Positions 27,634-40,200 of a DNA stretch of 64,000 nucleotides are shown in pieces. The notes below the pieces were generated by a model. It searched no databases, was not told where the DNA came from, and saw nothing but the letters and a program-made list of their open reading frames with translations. Within the stretch, counting starts at the first letter, position 1; each line of letters begins with the position of its first letter. The position numbers were made by a program, and so were the translations under genes. Source of the DNA: Anisakis pegreffii (Eukaryota; Nematoda; Chromadorea; Rhabditida; Anisakidae); the NCBI GenBank assembly GCA_035041965.1, contig JAPYMA010003008.1, positions 116,754-180,753 of the forward strand. Reading direction: 5' to 3'.

Positions 27634-28715
27634 TTATTTATTGCAGTTATCGCTCTCACACCGAAAACACGATCCTGTTCCACCACTGAATCTACAAATA
27701 GCTGGGCCGGCTAAACATCCAGATCTATCGTTTGCACACGTCTTCAAGACGAACGGAGCTGGAAATGTCTGTCTTCCATGAATGTTCGTAAAACAAATGA
27801 GAACAGTGCGTACTCTTCCGTTATCGTTCGTTGAGATAGAAGTCTGAGAGTAGGCAGCAGTTCTTTTTCTATTATATCTTTCAGTGCTTTGAGCATACTG
27901 GCGGAAGCAAGTGATGGGTTTAAATCCAAATCGTTCAACCCCAGATCTCGGTGATTTTCGAGCTTTCGATCGTTCGTTTTCCAGTGCGAGCAATTCAAAA
28001 ATGTTTGAGCATTCCTTTTCCTAGACATATTGGAAATGTCGAATACCAAAAACTTGCAGCGTTGCGTGCAAACGATTACCAACGAATAATCAAATTTCAA
28101 TTCAAGGGATGAACAAAAACGAATATTTTTTTAATGTTGAGACGTGATGAAATCGAATTTTTTAATGTAATCTGCATTCAGCTCAACGAATATCAAGAAA
28201 TTTACATTCAATGGCAGTAGAATGTTTCAATTAGTCTTTAGTCATGGAGATTGATAAGTTCGAGTGAACAATGAAAAATGGAATGAATCCACGTATCTGA
28301 ATGTACTGCTAATTGCCAGAAATAAGTTAAATAAAAACGCGCTCACATTTTCCTCCTTCACAAGTAAATTTCTGGCAAACGTATTTCGTTCTGCCCGTTC
28401 CACCTGCATCACAAACTTTAATTCTATCACGCGGCACTGTTCCAGAGTAGCAAGTTCGAACACTTTCTGCAATAACTCTTGATCATTACTCGTTGTTGAT
28501 TATTCCACATTTGTGTAATTTTAATGAAAATAAATATTGCTTTATGAAGAGAACTGAACTGATGATTGACGATTCGTTTGTTAGAATAATCACAGTTGAA
28601 AAATTAGTGATGAATTCAATCTACGAAAAATTAAGAAGATTTGAATAAAATTTGATAACGTACCGGTGATAATTGGCGTTAATAAAAGAACAATAGTAAA
28701 GCAGAGCAATTGCAT
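27634..28715 (-). CDS. Small secreted Ly6-like (10-cysteine) protein
   Basis: Three exons 28715-28664, 28466-28347 and 27758-27634 join in phase and give 98 residues. Residues 1-17 are a signal peptide (MQLLCFTIVLLLTPIIT). The mature chain starts near CYSGTVPRDR (residue 23), carries ten cysteines and ends CFRCESDNCNK, the CxxDxCN-type ending of Ly6/uPAR and nematode ET-module proteins. The order of cysteine-bearing segments (CYSG, KVCDAG, YVCQKFTC, KTCANDRSGC, AIC, SCFRC, DNCN) fits a five-disulphide three-finger fold. The last codons aat-aaa-taa themselves contain the AATAAA hexamer. A 3' splice-like site lies 11 nt before the ATG. It has no transmembrane segment or GPI-signal tail, so it should be secreted. 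Partner and function are unknown. Donor and acceptor choice is supported by phase and cysteine pattern. Confidence 0.75.
27637..27642 (-). terminator. AATAAA overlapping the last codons of the Ly6-like gene
   Basis: On the minus strand the codons for Asn and Lys before the stop read AATAAA. If used, the 3' UTR would be only a few tens of bases. Confidence 0.35.
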
Positions 28716-28726
28716 AACGCGTGTTG

Positions 28727-28728
28727 CT
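28727..28728 (-). promoter_or_regulatory. Probable trans-splice acceptor, Ly6-like gene
   Basis: On the minus strand acgtttaactttgcag precedes an 11-nt leader and the ATG at 28715. No upstream coding exon is needed, so spliced-leader addition is likely. Confidence 0.5.
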
Positions 28729-29829
28729 GCAAAGTTAAACGTAAAACTGTTGCAATCAAGCAGATATCTTCAGTCTTAAAGATGTATCGATTGATATCAC
28801 GAGTGTTTATCCGCTCTTCGATTCTATCAGATCAATCAACACCGATCAATGTTATCACTAAGCAACGCGAATGCAATCAAAATCACGCAGTCACTCTACC
28901 TTGAAACCGTTTCACTCAAATGAAGTAACAATACTCACATGCACACATTGAAACCAAAACTCGTTTTTGTGTAACGGTATAAATTATCTTAGTTCAACAG
29001 ATATTTTTTTAAATTGATGTGAGTGAGAGCATCGGTTCTATTCACTCCCATTCAATCAACGCAGTCATCTCATATGAATCATCGACGAATCAAAGCAAAA
29101 TCACCTGAGTTTTTTTCAACAAATTTCCAAGCACAACTCTGTTTGTTCGCTCTAATTGTTAGTCAAACGTGTTAATATGTTCATAACAACGACAAAAACA
29201 CGTCATTACCGGTTGACCAACGAAATAAACACATAATGAGACATTCGATGAACCAATATTGATGAACTGATACATTGGTTGCATCATTATGGGGATGAAC
29301 GGAGCAATTGTGAACTCGTAAAATGAAAATTACTAACTGTTGCGATGAAATTGAGAGTTTGGGTAAATATTTGAGTATGAATTCAAATCAACAAAATACA
29401 CTTTACGTTATGGCTCGAAAAGTGATGAATAATTCGGCGAATCAAAGTCAAACAAGTCGAGAACGGGAATAATTTGGCGAAAAGGAGATGAACACGACGC
29501 AATAACGACACCGAGTATTTCGAGACGATCGTCTGATAACGGTGATGAGTGATCCGCTGTGTAACGGCAAACATTTTGCTGAGAATAGCAAATTTAACAG
29601 CAATCAATCAGAAGTCGAAGGTGTTGGTGGGTTTGGTTTGTGTGAACGATAAACGTATGAAATGTGAAATAAACAATTGATCGAATTGAATTATAATGAA
29701 AAAACAGATGACATTATCAGTGATTAATGGCCATCGGATTGTTACATTTTCGATTCACTTCTGAAAGTTATCTCTCATTCTCAGTCAAAATTACACTCGC
29801 ATTACTAGTTATCTTATTTCATCCATGTC

Positions 29830-31020
29830 ATTCTTGATACATGAGCACCATTTTTAAACCGCCCCTATGCTCGAGTTTGATCAGCAACACCAGGATTTCT
29901 TGCCAACATCGGATTCAGCAGATCCTCAGTATTCAGAATATCTCCATACTTTCAACGGACTTTGCTGAGTTCAATAGACTTAACAGATTTTCTGATGACA
30001 TGTCAAACGACTTAAGACGAACTATAATACAGCCAAACTCTGCACATTTGATCACTTTAGCATGATCAGTGATAATACTGCAGGAATATCATGTTATAGC
30101 ACTACATTGATTGCTATATTCAAGCTAACAGTACTCTCAGGTCTGCATGGCAACACACAAATTTCTGTGAACCATTCGATCCAGCAGAACCTCTAGTTTC
30201 AGAATATTAAAAATTTTACAAAGCAATTTGGCCTTGTTGAGGAGATATAGGCATTTAATTAATACTATCTCTGGTGCCACCTTCGAGGTTACCGTAAGCT
30301 CAAGTTTGCCCACTAACATATGCATTTTTTTGCATCAGTCAATCCGGCTAAATCCCCTCATTCAGAAAAACATATATTTTGCCGAACAATTTTGCTTACT
30401 TGAGGAGATATAACTATTTTCTTCAACCTATCTCAAATAGCGCAGTCGCACTCATTCAAATACATTGATCACTATAGATCGATTAATACGTTACTATAGC
30501 TCAATAGAGGTTACCATATTCAAGATGACCATACTCTCAAGTTTGCCCGCAAACATATGAATTTCTGTAGACCATTCGATCCAGCAGAACCTCTGGATTC
30601 AGATAAATATAATTATTTTCGAGCAGATCTGCTTTCTTAAGGAGGTATGGCCCTAAAGACGATTTGCTTAAGGACAGTTTGCCTAAAGCAACATTGCCTA
30701 ACGGACAGTTCACCTAACGGACAGTTTGTCTAAATGCACATTGTCTAACGGACAGTTTTTTAGTGTATATTTTACCTAATAGGCAAACTGTCGTTTAGAT
30801 AAACTGTCCGTTAGGCAAACTGTCTGTTAGGCAAACTGTCCATAAGCAAAACGTCTTTAGACAGATTGTCCGGGTACCGTCATCTTCAAGCCTACCGTAC
30901 TTTCAGATTTGCCTAGTAACATATGAAGTTCTTTACGCCATTGGATCCAGCGGAACCTCTAGATTCATGAAAAACATACATTTTGTTGAGCAGCTCTGCT
31001 GTCTTGAGGAGATATGACTA
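29830..31020. repeat. Diverged tandem repeat array
   Basis: A core like accattcgatccagcagaacc recurs at about 30172, 30570 and 30938, with more diverged copies near 29915 and 30335. Around it the order is constant: a stretch like accatactctcaagtttgcc, then catatgaatttctgt, the core, then ttgaggagatat about 75 nt later. Spacing varies (roughly 165 to 400 bp), because one copy carries the fold-back insertion at 30653-30860. Confidence 0.75.
30653..30860. mobile_element. Fold-back (long inverted repeat) element
   Basis: The left end CTAAAGACGATTTGCTTAAGGACAGTTT is matched by the reverse complement of the right end at 26 of 28 positions. Inside, each arm is itself a short tandem repeat: gcctaacggacagttt on the left and aaactgtccgttaggcaa on the right. 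The centre is near 30765-30780. It interrupts a unit of the surrounding tandem array. No open frame and no clear target-site duplication are visible. Confidence 0.8.
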
Positions 31021-34000
31021 TAGTAAATGATGAAAGATATTGAGACACGGGAAATCTTTAGCAGTAAGTGGGAAACGCCCAGGAAATAGTAACTGCAAGA
31101 AGTGAGACATGCAATACTTATTTGCAAGACAAAAAAGACGAAGATAATTTCGCATTAGCTGAAATGAAACGATTCTACATTCGCCATCAGTTGGACAACC
31201 GAAAGTTTCTCAAATTTGAAACATTTTGAATTATCAGCTAATTTTTCAGATCTGATAATGAATCTGCCAGTGGCCTGAGGATACTCACTGTCCCGTTCTA
31301 TGTGTTCATTGTGAAGTTACGTCAGGAAGGAATCATTTGAGAAGATACTCTGGTGAAGATCATTTTCGATCGAAAACGCACGCTTTTTCATTAGATCAAA
31401 CTAGTTTTGATGAGTTAAGTGTATGCATTAATAAGTTATCGCTATGATTTGATACTGTTAGATTGAAAGCAAGATACCGTTAGATTGAAAACAATATCAC
31501 AGAAGTTGTGGCGTGATGGACTTCTGAGGTTGTTACGTCTTCTATTTTTTTTCCTTTGCTCACCCTAATACATTTACCAACAGGTGCGTAAATGCATTTT
31601 CAGCCCAGTAAGTTTTGCTAAATTATGAAATCGGATCGTGCAATGGGATTAAGCCGAAATGATTCAAAAAATCGATCCAGACTTCACTGAGAAAAAATCT
31701 ACAATCGCTTGATAAGATTTCTCATTCATTTCGTTGCTTCGGTGGGCTATTGGGTTCCCTTAGATTCGAATGCTTTTCTCATGAATATTCATGTGCGAAA
31801 CTCTGTATAAGTGGATGGAACAAATGCAAGCAAATCTAATCAATCTCAATATTATTATAGGATGACTAATGCCATCAAGTGCTGTTGAAAAAATCTTCCG
31901 CATTTGTGAACACTTGAAACTGCAATGCAGCAAATCACGTCTGAATTATTTGCTCTTATGTTTCTCCGTTCCTCACCCCAAAAAAAACCAACTGATGACC
32001 CAAATTGTATTACACATGTATAGAATACTGAAAAGTAATCATTGAAAATTCTCACATACTTACTCGACGTGTTATAATTAGATGTTGGCAGAAGTGTTTC
32101 TTTCTTCAACTCTCGTTTGTAGATTGATTTGGATTATTTACATGCAAATCCTACTCAGAAAGAAGACTTTTGCACTATTGTATTTTGCATAACGCAACAT
32201 ATTTTGCATATAAAATGAAACGGATACAAATCCAAATCGTCCTTGTATGTGAGAGAATATCGAAATACACATACGAAAATGCACAAGCGCAGCTGAAATT
32301 AAAAAAAACAACGAGTCGAGTTCATATAAAACTATGTAAAACTCGCATGAAAATGTACTTGGCCGAGTTTATTATGTATGTGCAAATGCAAATGTTTACC
32401 CATCCATTCATATGTATTTAGGAGAATTTTTCTGTTTATTGCTGTGTGTAATTACTTTGTATATTATGTTATGAACATACTCATCTCATTCAAACAAAAA
32501 ATTTATTTGATTTAGCGTATATTTTGTCAACCATATTGTTTGTTTAATGGGAATAGGAAGCAGTAGCAATAGTGCATATATCCATCCCACATGATGTAAC
32601 ATCAGAGATTTGACTTATTCCAGCCTGATGCCGTCACATCCAATATCTATCATCTTATGTCCCTTTTTATGCTCATTCTGCACTCGAAATCTCTCCATAT
32701 CTCTCCTTGCTCCATGACGATCTTAACCCAGTCATCCCTCAGTATATCCAAATGTCTCTGTTCTACCTTACTCTTCAAAATTTTCATAGCTTTTCATTTT
32801 CGTTCTTACTCAGTTTTATCAGATTTTTTTTTGGTTTTATTAAAATCTCGTCCTACACAACCTTCTACTATTCACCACCATGTATGAGTTGCTTATATCA
32901 TAATAAATAAAATAATATGATTTCCTCTGACGACTCAACTCAAATTTATTCTCGTTAACTTATTCTCTGAAGATTCAACTTCTGACAATTTGACAACTCG
33001 TTTGATCGATTATCATCAATAAGTATTGTGAACGTTTTGAATATTGTGCAATCGTCTCTTCATCGTTGCTATTTAGTTAGTTGATTAGATTCAGAACTGA
33101 CGATAAATCATATCAATTTACTCAAATGCTCACAATTTTGAGCCAATCCTTCTCGAGCTGCTATTGTGACGAAAGTATTATGTCACACGTGCAATAACAG
33201 TGGTGATAATGAGACAATGACAATTGTTCTAACGTCTGTAACAATGCAAATTCTCGTTCTTCTACCTACTGGTCATTTTAACACGCGAACCTAATCCACA
33301 TTTGATGCGATCCACTGTGAATGGTCATAATTTAGTATAAAATCTTTTTGAGATATCTTACCAAATTTAACAAAAATCAATACAAACCAGTCGGTTAGTC
33401 GTTTCATTCGATATTTCTTTTGTTTTAGTAATCTCAACGCAATCATTACTCAAACGAATACATATTCCACTGAGCAAATACTAGTTTTAATCTCATCATT
33501 CAGCAATGCATTTTAAGATCATTATGAACATAATGATCGAATTAGATTACTTGTCAATTTCAACTCGATATTCACTCTTCACTGAGCGTCATTCGGCTGC
33601 CGTTCATCCATCAAAGTCGCGTCAGGCGGAATTTTTCTTTTTCCAACTTGTTCCAACACGCTTGAAAAATTTCATTTTATCATTAACTGTTGAATTTAAC
33701 GGTAATAGTGATCTGATTTGATGGTTAAAATTGGTTATAATGGGAATCTGACGATTCTCGGTTCGGGATTTTTGGATTATGACTTATCGTTCTCTCGGCT
33801 TTGGCCTTCATTAGTCTTTGTCTGGAATCCGTTTCAACATCAATGTCTGAGAGCCCTTGCTGACAACGCCAACCTCTCGTCGTTTATCACAAATGTTTTT
33901 ATTATTGTGATAAATTCCTAACTGCCAAATTGAGCCAATCGATCATAATTCGCACTGGAAGTTGGCGTGAAGTCTCTCTGTTTTCACAATGACATCGGAT

Positions 34001-36415
34001 TGTGGTTATGCCGCACAGCATTGAGTCGATATTAAACATCACTAATGCAGTTTACCACTTACTTACAATTTCACTGTTTACCGAATTGTCCGATATTTTA
34101 TTGACAGAACCCTCAACTGACACATTTTTTCGGTTCATTTCAATATTTCAATGTTTATTTTATGCATTTATTCAATCGCATTTCGCTAATACACTTTAAA
34201 CGAGTGAATAATATCACACAACGAACAATTTAGATATAAATCATATTTATTGTTTTGCCATTCTGCTGTGTCTAAATCTTCAAATACACCTGTGCAATAC
34301 AATACGTATGTATACCAACTTTAGTTTTTGACTATGCATTCGCCCAGTTCATACTGTGCCAGCCATTGTTCTCTATATAATATGCATACATTGCAAAGTG
34401 TCTCTTTGTAATACTGATTGTCTTAAAGCAGATGCTGAGAATTTCAAAAATTTGGACTCAACAGGAAGTTTAACTTCCAGCCAACAAACGTATCATGATC
34501 ATATATCTATCAAACATGTATAACATATATCTATCATGACATTACCGTCAATATTGTTCATGCTTTCCATAACGCTCTTATTACCATAATCGGTATTTTT
34601 GTTCTGTTGTTACTATTACTATTAACGATACTTTCTTATTAATGTTATATGAATGTGGAAAGTGTAACTGTTAAGGTGATAGTTCTTTATATGGCCATTT
34701 TTTATTTAACCGTCTTCGAACGATGCTCAGAGGAGCAACTTGAATGGGTATAGGAACGATTGAAAGGGTTCAGCAATTATGACGGCGCAAATGCTAATAA
34801 TTGTTGACATTTGATGGATTGCACCTAATTCTTCTTGCGCAAAAAAAAGCAATTCACAATGTACTATTTAATCAATCTGTACACGGAACTGTTCACTTTA
34901 ACATATCAAACAGCCATTTTGATATGAATGATAATTGATAATTGCATACAAATTGCATGCAACAAGTTTGTCTTCGTTCATTTCTTGTTAGCGACATCCG
35001 TTTTCATTTCTCCGTTTTACCGTTGGATTCGAGCAGCGAATTCAATTTCTTGAACACCTCAACAACCTTCAAATGAGCACTGGCCGTTGTGCAATGCTTC
35101 AGTGATCATTCATGATTACTTTCTTATGATTTATTCTGTTACGTGCATTTATTCCGCTATCGTTTATTTATGACGGTTTTTGAAGATATGGTAATCAAGT
35201 ATTGGGACCGACGTTTTGCATCAACCCACTAACTGATGCGGAATTTTGCTATTACCAAGTAAAGTTCCATCAATTCAAATTTGGTTTGGGCTAAAACAAT
35301 TTTTGCTGTATTCAGGCAGTTATAATCTTCAAACACTCACTTTTATGAGAACTTCAAATCCAGCACTCGTTAACCAACTATTCAATCTGGTTTCAAGTCG
35401 ATCTCGAACCTCGGATTTTCTCCTCTCTCCATCTACACCCAATTCTCTCATGTACGATTGATTACAACAGCTACGCCATTGCGGATTATGCTACTAGTAT
35501 GATATTTATATGATTCGAATGCGAATATAACAGATTGAATAGTCGGTATAAATGAATGCTTGATTAAAAATATAAATCTACTATTATATCGGATAGTAAA
35601 TGAATATATAATAATATAATATCAACCTTCGTTGTAAACAAATCTTTGTAAAGCGATTTGCATATATCGGGCGATGGAGGTGGGAGAGCGAGTGAACATG
35701 CACAACACTGTTTGATGCTGTTAATGCTCATTTTTATAATATATATCTCAATTCGAACAGCACTTCGAATGCTACGTTACGTGTAAAACAAACATATTGC
35801 GGCGATTCGATGGTTGAGCAGAGGAGATATACGACGACGAGTTAACAGGAGATATAAATATACGAGTTGTGTTCAAACGCTTTCTCAAGTGGATGAATAT
35901 TGCCTCGTCTCGCTTCACTTTTCTTTTATGTGTTCGATTTGTTTTTTTGCAAAAGCTGTCAGTCCAATACGTCCATAATTATTTTTTTGAGTATGAACCT
36001 AAATCTATTCAATCTTACTTATGAAATGTCAACAGTAACAAAAACGTTACATTTGACATTTGTTGTTTTTAAATGCAAACATCCATGAATATTTTTCGAT
36101 TCGTTCGTTCTTTTGCATTCGAAACATATAACGACAACAACTGAAACGATCAACGAGAAAAGAAGTTTTCTTTTGGCGGTTTTGATTAGAATTATTACAA
36201 AATTTTCTTCTAAGTGCTGTTTTCGTTCGTTTCCATAATTTCCATCCCATCCCCCGTTCCTTCCTTCTCGCCAACCCCAAATCTCCCCTATCGAATTGTT
36301 TGTGAGCATTTTAACTTTGACAAGTTGATTGATTCGAAATAACTTCTCATAATTCGTGATGTGTTTGGTTGATCTATTCCATTGGGAACGATCTCTAATG
36401 GTGATCACTGTGAAT

Positions 36416-36672
36416 TAGTGATAGTAAGTGACCGATGGAATCCGACTGATAAAATCCAACAAATTTCAGTCGGAAATCCGAGATTCCGATTCTGACCCAG
36501 GAATTTTGAAATTTGGTCAGAATGCCGAATTTCGGACTCCCAAAATGTTAGTTTGGTTGGATTCCGACCGAGTAGTTTCGAATTTCGTTTAGAATATCGA
36601 ATTTTGGGATGTTGAAAAGTCGATTCGCTTGGATCCCGGTTGAAATGAAATTTCGTCCGGATGCCATCACTA
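36416..36672. mobile_element. hAT-like MITE (257 bp)
   Basis: Left end TAGTGATAG...GATGGAATCCGAC; the right end reverse complement is TAGTGATGGCATCCGGAC. The flanks ctgtgaat (36408-36415) and gtgtgaat (36673-36680) match at 7 of 8 positions and fit the hAT pattern nTnnnnAn. The interior consists of repeats like gattccgac/gtcggaatc on both strands. The long minus-strand open frame over it is an artefact of this composition. Confidence 0.72.
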
Positions 36673-36866
36673 GTGTGAATAACTCCGTTACTCTCCACTG
36701 AAGTGGGAAATTGAACAGCGGAAAGTTTTGTTCGAAACACTGAAAAAAAAACGCACTCGTGCTCACCGCTCACAATCGCTGACGACAGCCGTTCCATCAT
36801 CGTTTCGATTAGGATCATTTCAATCGCTTTGTTGCCAATTGCTCAATGGAACATTCTTTTGCTTTC

Positions 36867-37128
36867 TCGCGGCCGCACCATCCAAATATTCACTTATTTC
36901 TTTTTTTGGAGATGATGAAACGAAGGCAATTCGCTTTCTTGACTTCAACAACCCTAATGTATCAACCGTGCCAACAGCCTTGAACCAACTAATTGTTTGA
37001 TGTTTTCGCTCCTGATGTGCTGTAAAGTCTCGACATATTTACTGTTTTAATGTGAAATATACCAACTCGCGACCGCACCATTCAAATATTCAGTTATTTA
37101 TTTGGTAATGATGAAACGAAGATAATTT
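36867..37128. repeat. Local direct duplication, copies ~200 bp apart
   Basis: Segment 36867-36926 (ctcgcggccgcaccatccaa ... gatgatgaaacgaag) recurs at 37067-37121 (ctcgcgaccgcaccattcaa ... atgatgaaacgaag) with several substitutions and small gaps. It lies just upstream of the pseudokinase start. Confidence 0.75.
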
Positions 37129-37264
37129 CCTCGATTTTTAAGGATCGCTCCTAAAACGAAAACGTATACGACCCAGCAGAATGCGAGCTATGCGAAACGA
37201 GTGCTGAATTTCGACCCAATCGCTTTTAAGTGTTTACTTGTGAGGTTTTCGAAGCAATAAGGTC

Positions 37265-40200
37265 ATGAAACAGGCTTGTATGTTGTTTGTACCGCAAGTC
37301 AAAGACAGTCAAATCTGTGGAGTATGTCGTTATCCCGTTTACGACCACTCCCATTCCACGATGATAACTCCGGCTCCGATTCCTTTCTCCTCTTCTCATC
37401 AAAGCTATCGTGCTGAAGCAGTCCGCCCCGTGTACGTCTCGGCTGCTGAGCTACCTCGAACTGCGCGGATATCACCGATTATGAAACCGCAATCTCAATT
37501 CGTCACCAGTAGCACCTCTTCACTACCAACCAATTCTTTTCTGAGTTCATATCACTCGTCACGGTTAGTTGATACTTTCCTCGTTTAGAATATTCCATCC
37601 CACCTCAGTCATGAAATCCTAAAAATGCGGCTTTGTTAGTGCAGAAATTCATTTCAACACCATTTCAAATTCTTTCAAAACACCAAACATCGATATCTAC
37701 TCATATCAGAGAGGACCCTCTGATGTTGATCAGTCAAAGGAAGAATCCTATCCACAATTCAGTGCTCTCTGAAGTGAGTTACTGCGACTCTCATAATCAG
37801 TCAATTCAAGCACAGCAAATCTGATCCAGCATCAAAATTTGATCTCACATGATCTGTGATTCTTTACTAAAAATTAAGCTGCTTTTAAATGTATTCCCGT
37901 TTGTCTGCTATGTAGTTTGTTCCCATCCAAGAATGAGCAAACGAATTTTCGACTTTGGAGAACTGAAGCGCTGATTTATGTCTTATCATCTCAACCTCAA
38001 GTTGCTCAAAGAGTAAGAAGCACATTGATTTGAACTGATTTCGAGTTTCGATTCTAGAACGAATGCGTTGGTGTCACCATCGATCCAACAACACAAAATC
38101 ACGACAACATTTGCGCAATCCGAAACATCAGCTTTCAGTCAATACTCGAAGAGTTCTTCGGCTGAGTCCACATTTTCATCCACTTCCACGAGTACACACA
38201 GCGCGACACCCGCACAAAATTTGATCACACATCAGCGAAGTCAGTCCTCTAAACTTTTATATTCATAACTGTTACTTCATCGGATATGAACTCTTATTCA
38301 CTTACAAATATCAAACAATTGGTTAGTAATGTTGAATGTTAAATTGGATGCATCATATCTATGTTATGTTCATGAACACTGGAGTAATACTGCCTTGAGT
38401 ATAGATGTTACATCGTGCTTAGCTTATCACTCAACATGGATAAAACTTTATTATTCGATAATCATTCTGATCAATCAATCAAAATAATTTCTCTTTTGAT
38501 ACCCTCGCAAATGCTCTAAGAATTGGAAACCAATGGTTGATGTGATAACGTAATCGTTCTTCTTATGGTGCTGTAGGTTCCACTGGATGGGAGTGATACT
38601 CGAGTTCACATTGTTAACAAAAAACTGTAATCGATGCATCAGATGTTAAGGGCTGATTGAATGATTTTCAGGTGCCAGCTCAAGAGGTCAACAAGGAAAC
38701 GAGGATTCGTATGCGCTGAGGAGATGTAAAACGTTCACGAACAATATTTTACTCTTGAAACCAAGACCGCAATATTTCAAGCCCGTCAGTTGTATCAGTG
38801 AACCGGTTACACCCGATAATGTTCCGACAATTCAAGTTGAGGATCCGAGCCCTAAGGTTCGCTGACACTGCTAAACTCTCTGAAGATCATCGGAAAACTT
38901 CTTGCTGATGAAACAAAAATTGCCTACGATTAGCAAATGTCATCAATCTGTATTATTGGTCAGCATTGAGTCAATCAAATTGATTTGATCGGTTCACAGA
39001 TCGCATAAAAACGTTCATTCTCGGATTAATTCAGCAAGACCGAGTGCAGTCAAACATTTACCGACGGATCAGAGCCAAAAATAAGGAGCGAAATAGCAGT
39101 GCGCAACGATCGTCCTCACCCTCACCACCCTCTTCACCGAGGTAAACATTGCGAGCAATGAATTCATCTTAAAGTCAGATTAATCAAAAAGAGGTATTTG
39201 AGCAATGTTGATGGGCCTAGATGACTTGAATTCAAAAACCATACATTCAAGTATAATACCTATAAGTATATAGGCCAGTCAAATGATCCCACTAATCTAT
39301 CAACATTGAAGTACTTGGAAATCGTTGAAGATCGACGTGGTGCGTTTAGATCGTAGTTCAGATCCTCCTTAATCGTGCACTTAGTGGAGTAATTTTGAAT
39401 CTCATCGCGAACATCTGGAGTTAATAGAAATCACGTTGTTGAATTGGTTCAGAATTGATTTTATTACCTTTGAGATTTAATATTAATTTATGGCTAAAAA
39501 ACGCTAAATTACATCGACAATGTGCAGAAACACTACGCATTTTATGTTCAGGTCGTAATACTCCGTTATTTGATTGCTCTCCCAGAAAAGTGAGCAACAC
39601 TCAATACGCAAATAAAGTTTCAACATAAAATTCTCATTCAAGAGTGTTACACTACGCAAAGTAATAATATGCACTGAGAGAGGTAGAATGTAAGGTGAAC
39701 AAACAAATGAATTGCGGATGAAAACATTCGTCACTTTTGAAGATGTCACAAGAAATATCTCAATGGCCATCATTCAGCTCTGATTCTTCATAATCTTGTT
39801 TATTCGTTTGGAAAAGTTTGACTTTCGATTTAGGGCTGCGTTCGAATGTTTTTTACTTATATAAGCTCGTGAATGAGTCACTTTTTAACACTTACTCCCA
39901 AATAATTTCCAATTCTTTGCTGTGTTCCCTCTGAACGTTTTTTCACACCTGAAGATCACTTCCTTCTATTGTTTTTCAGTTCTAAACACCCATAAAGTTC
40001 ACTTAATTTCATTTCTTTGATCGTTTTTATTGCCAAATTTGTGTTCACATTCAATCATAAGTGTTTATTTTCGAGTTAATTCATTCGTCAGCGCTTTTTT
40101 TATTATTCTCAGGAAGTCAATTGATATTTCACTTGAATTAAATTCTCAACCGAGCGATTTTGATCGTTTCGACAAGCGTTGACCAATCCCAAACCAATTA

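Larger units (their letters stand above)
28729..37264. other. Gene-poor region with repeats
   Basis: No gene confirmed. It contains the diverged tandem array 29830-31020 with a nested fold-back, a hAT-like MITE at 36416-36672 and a local duplication at 36867-37128. A possible coding exon at about 35297-35452 (+) could be an upstream exon of the pseudokinase gene; see findings. The remainder is AT-rich with short open frames lacking splice support. Confidence 0.5.

Noticed and set aside
36405..36818. 137-codon minus-strand open frame
   Set aside because: It runs through the hAT-like MITE and owes its length to the repeat composition of that element.
37642..37772. Possible cassette exon between exons 1 and 2 of the pseudokinase gene
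   Set aside because: It has reasonable splice sites, but its open frame is incompatible with the phase of both neighbours.
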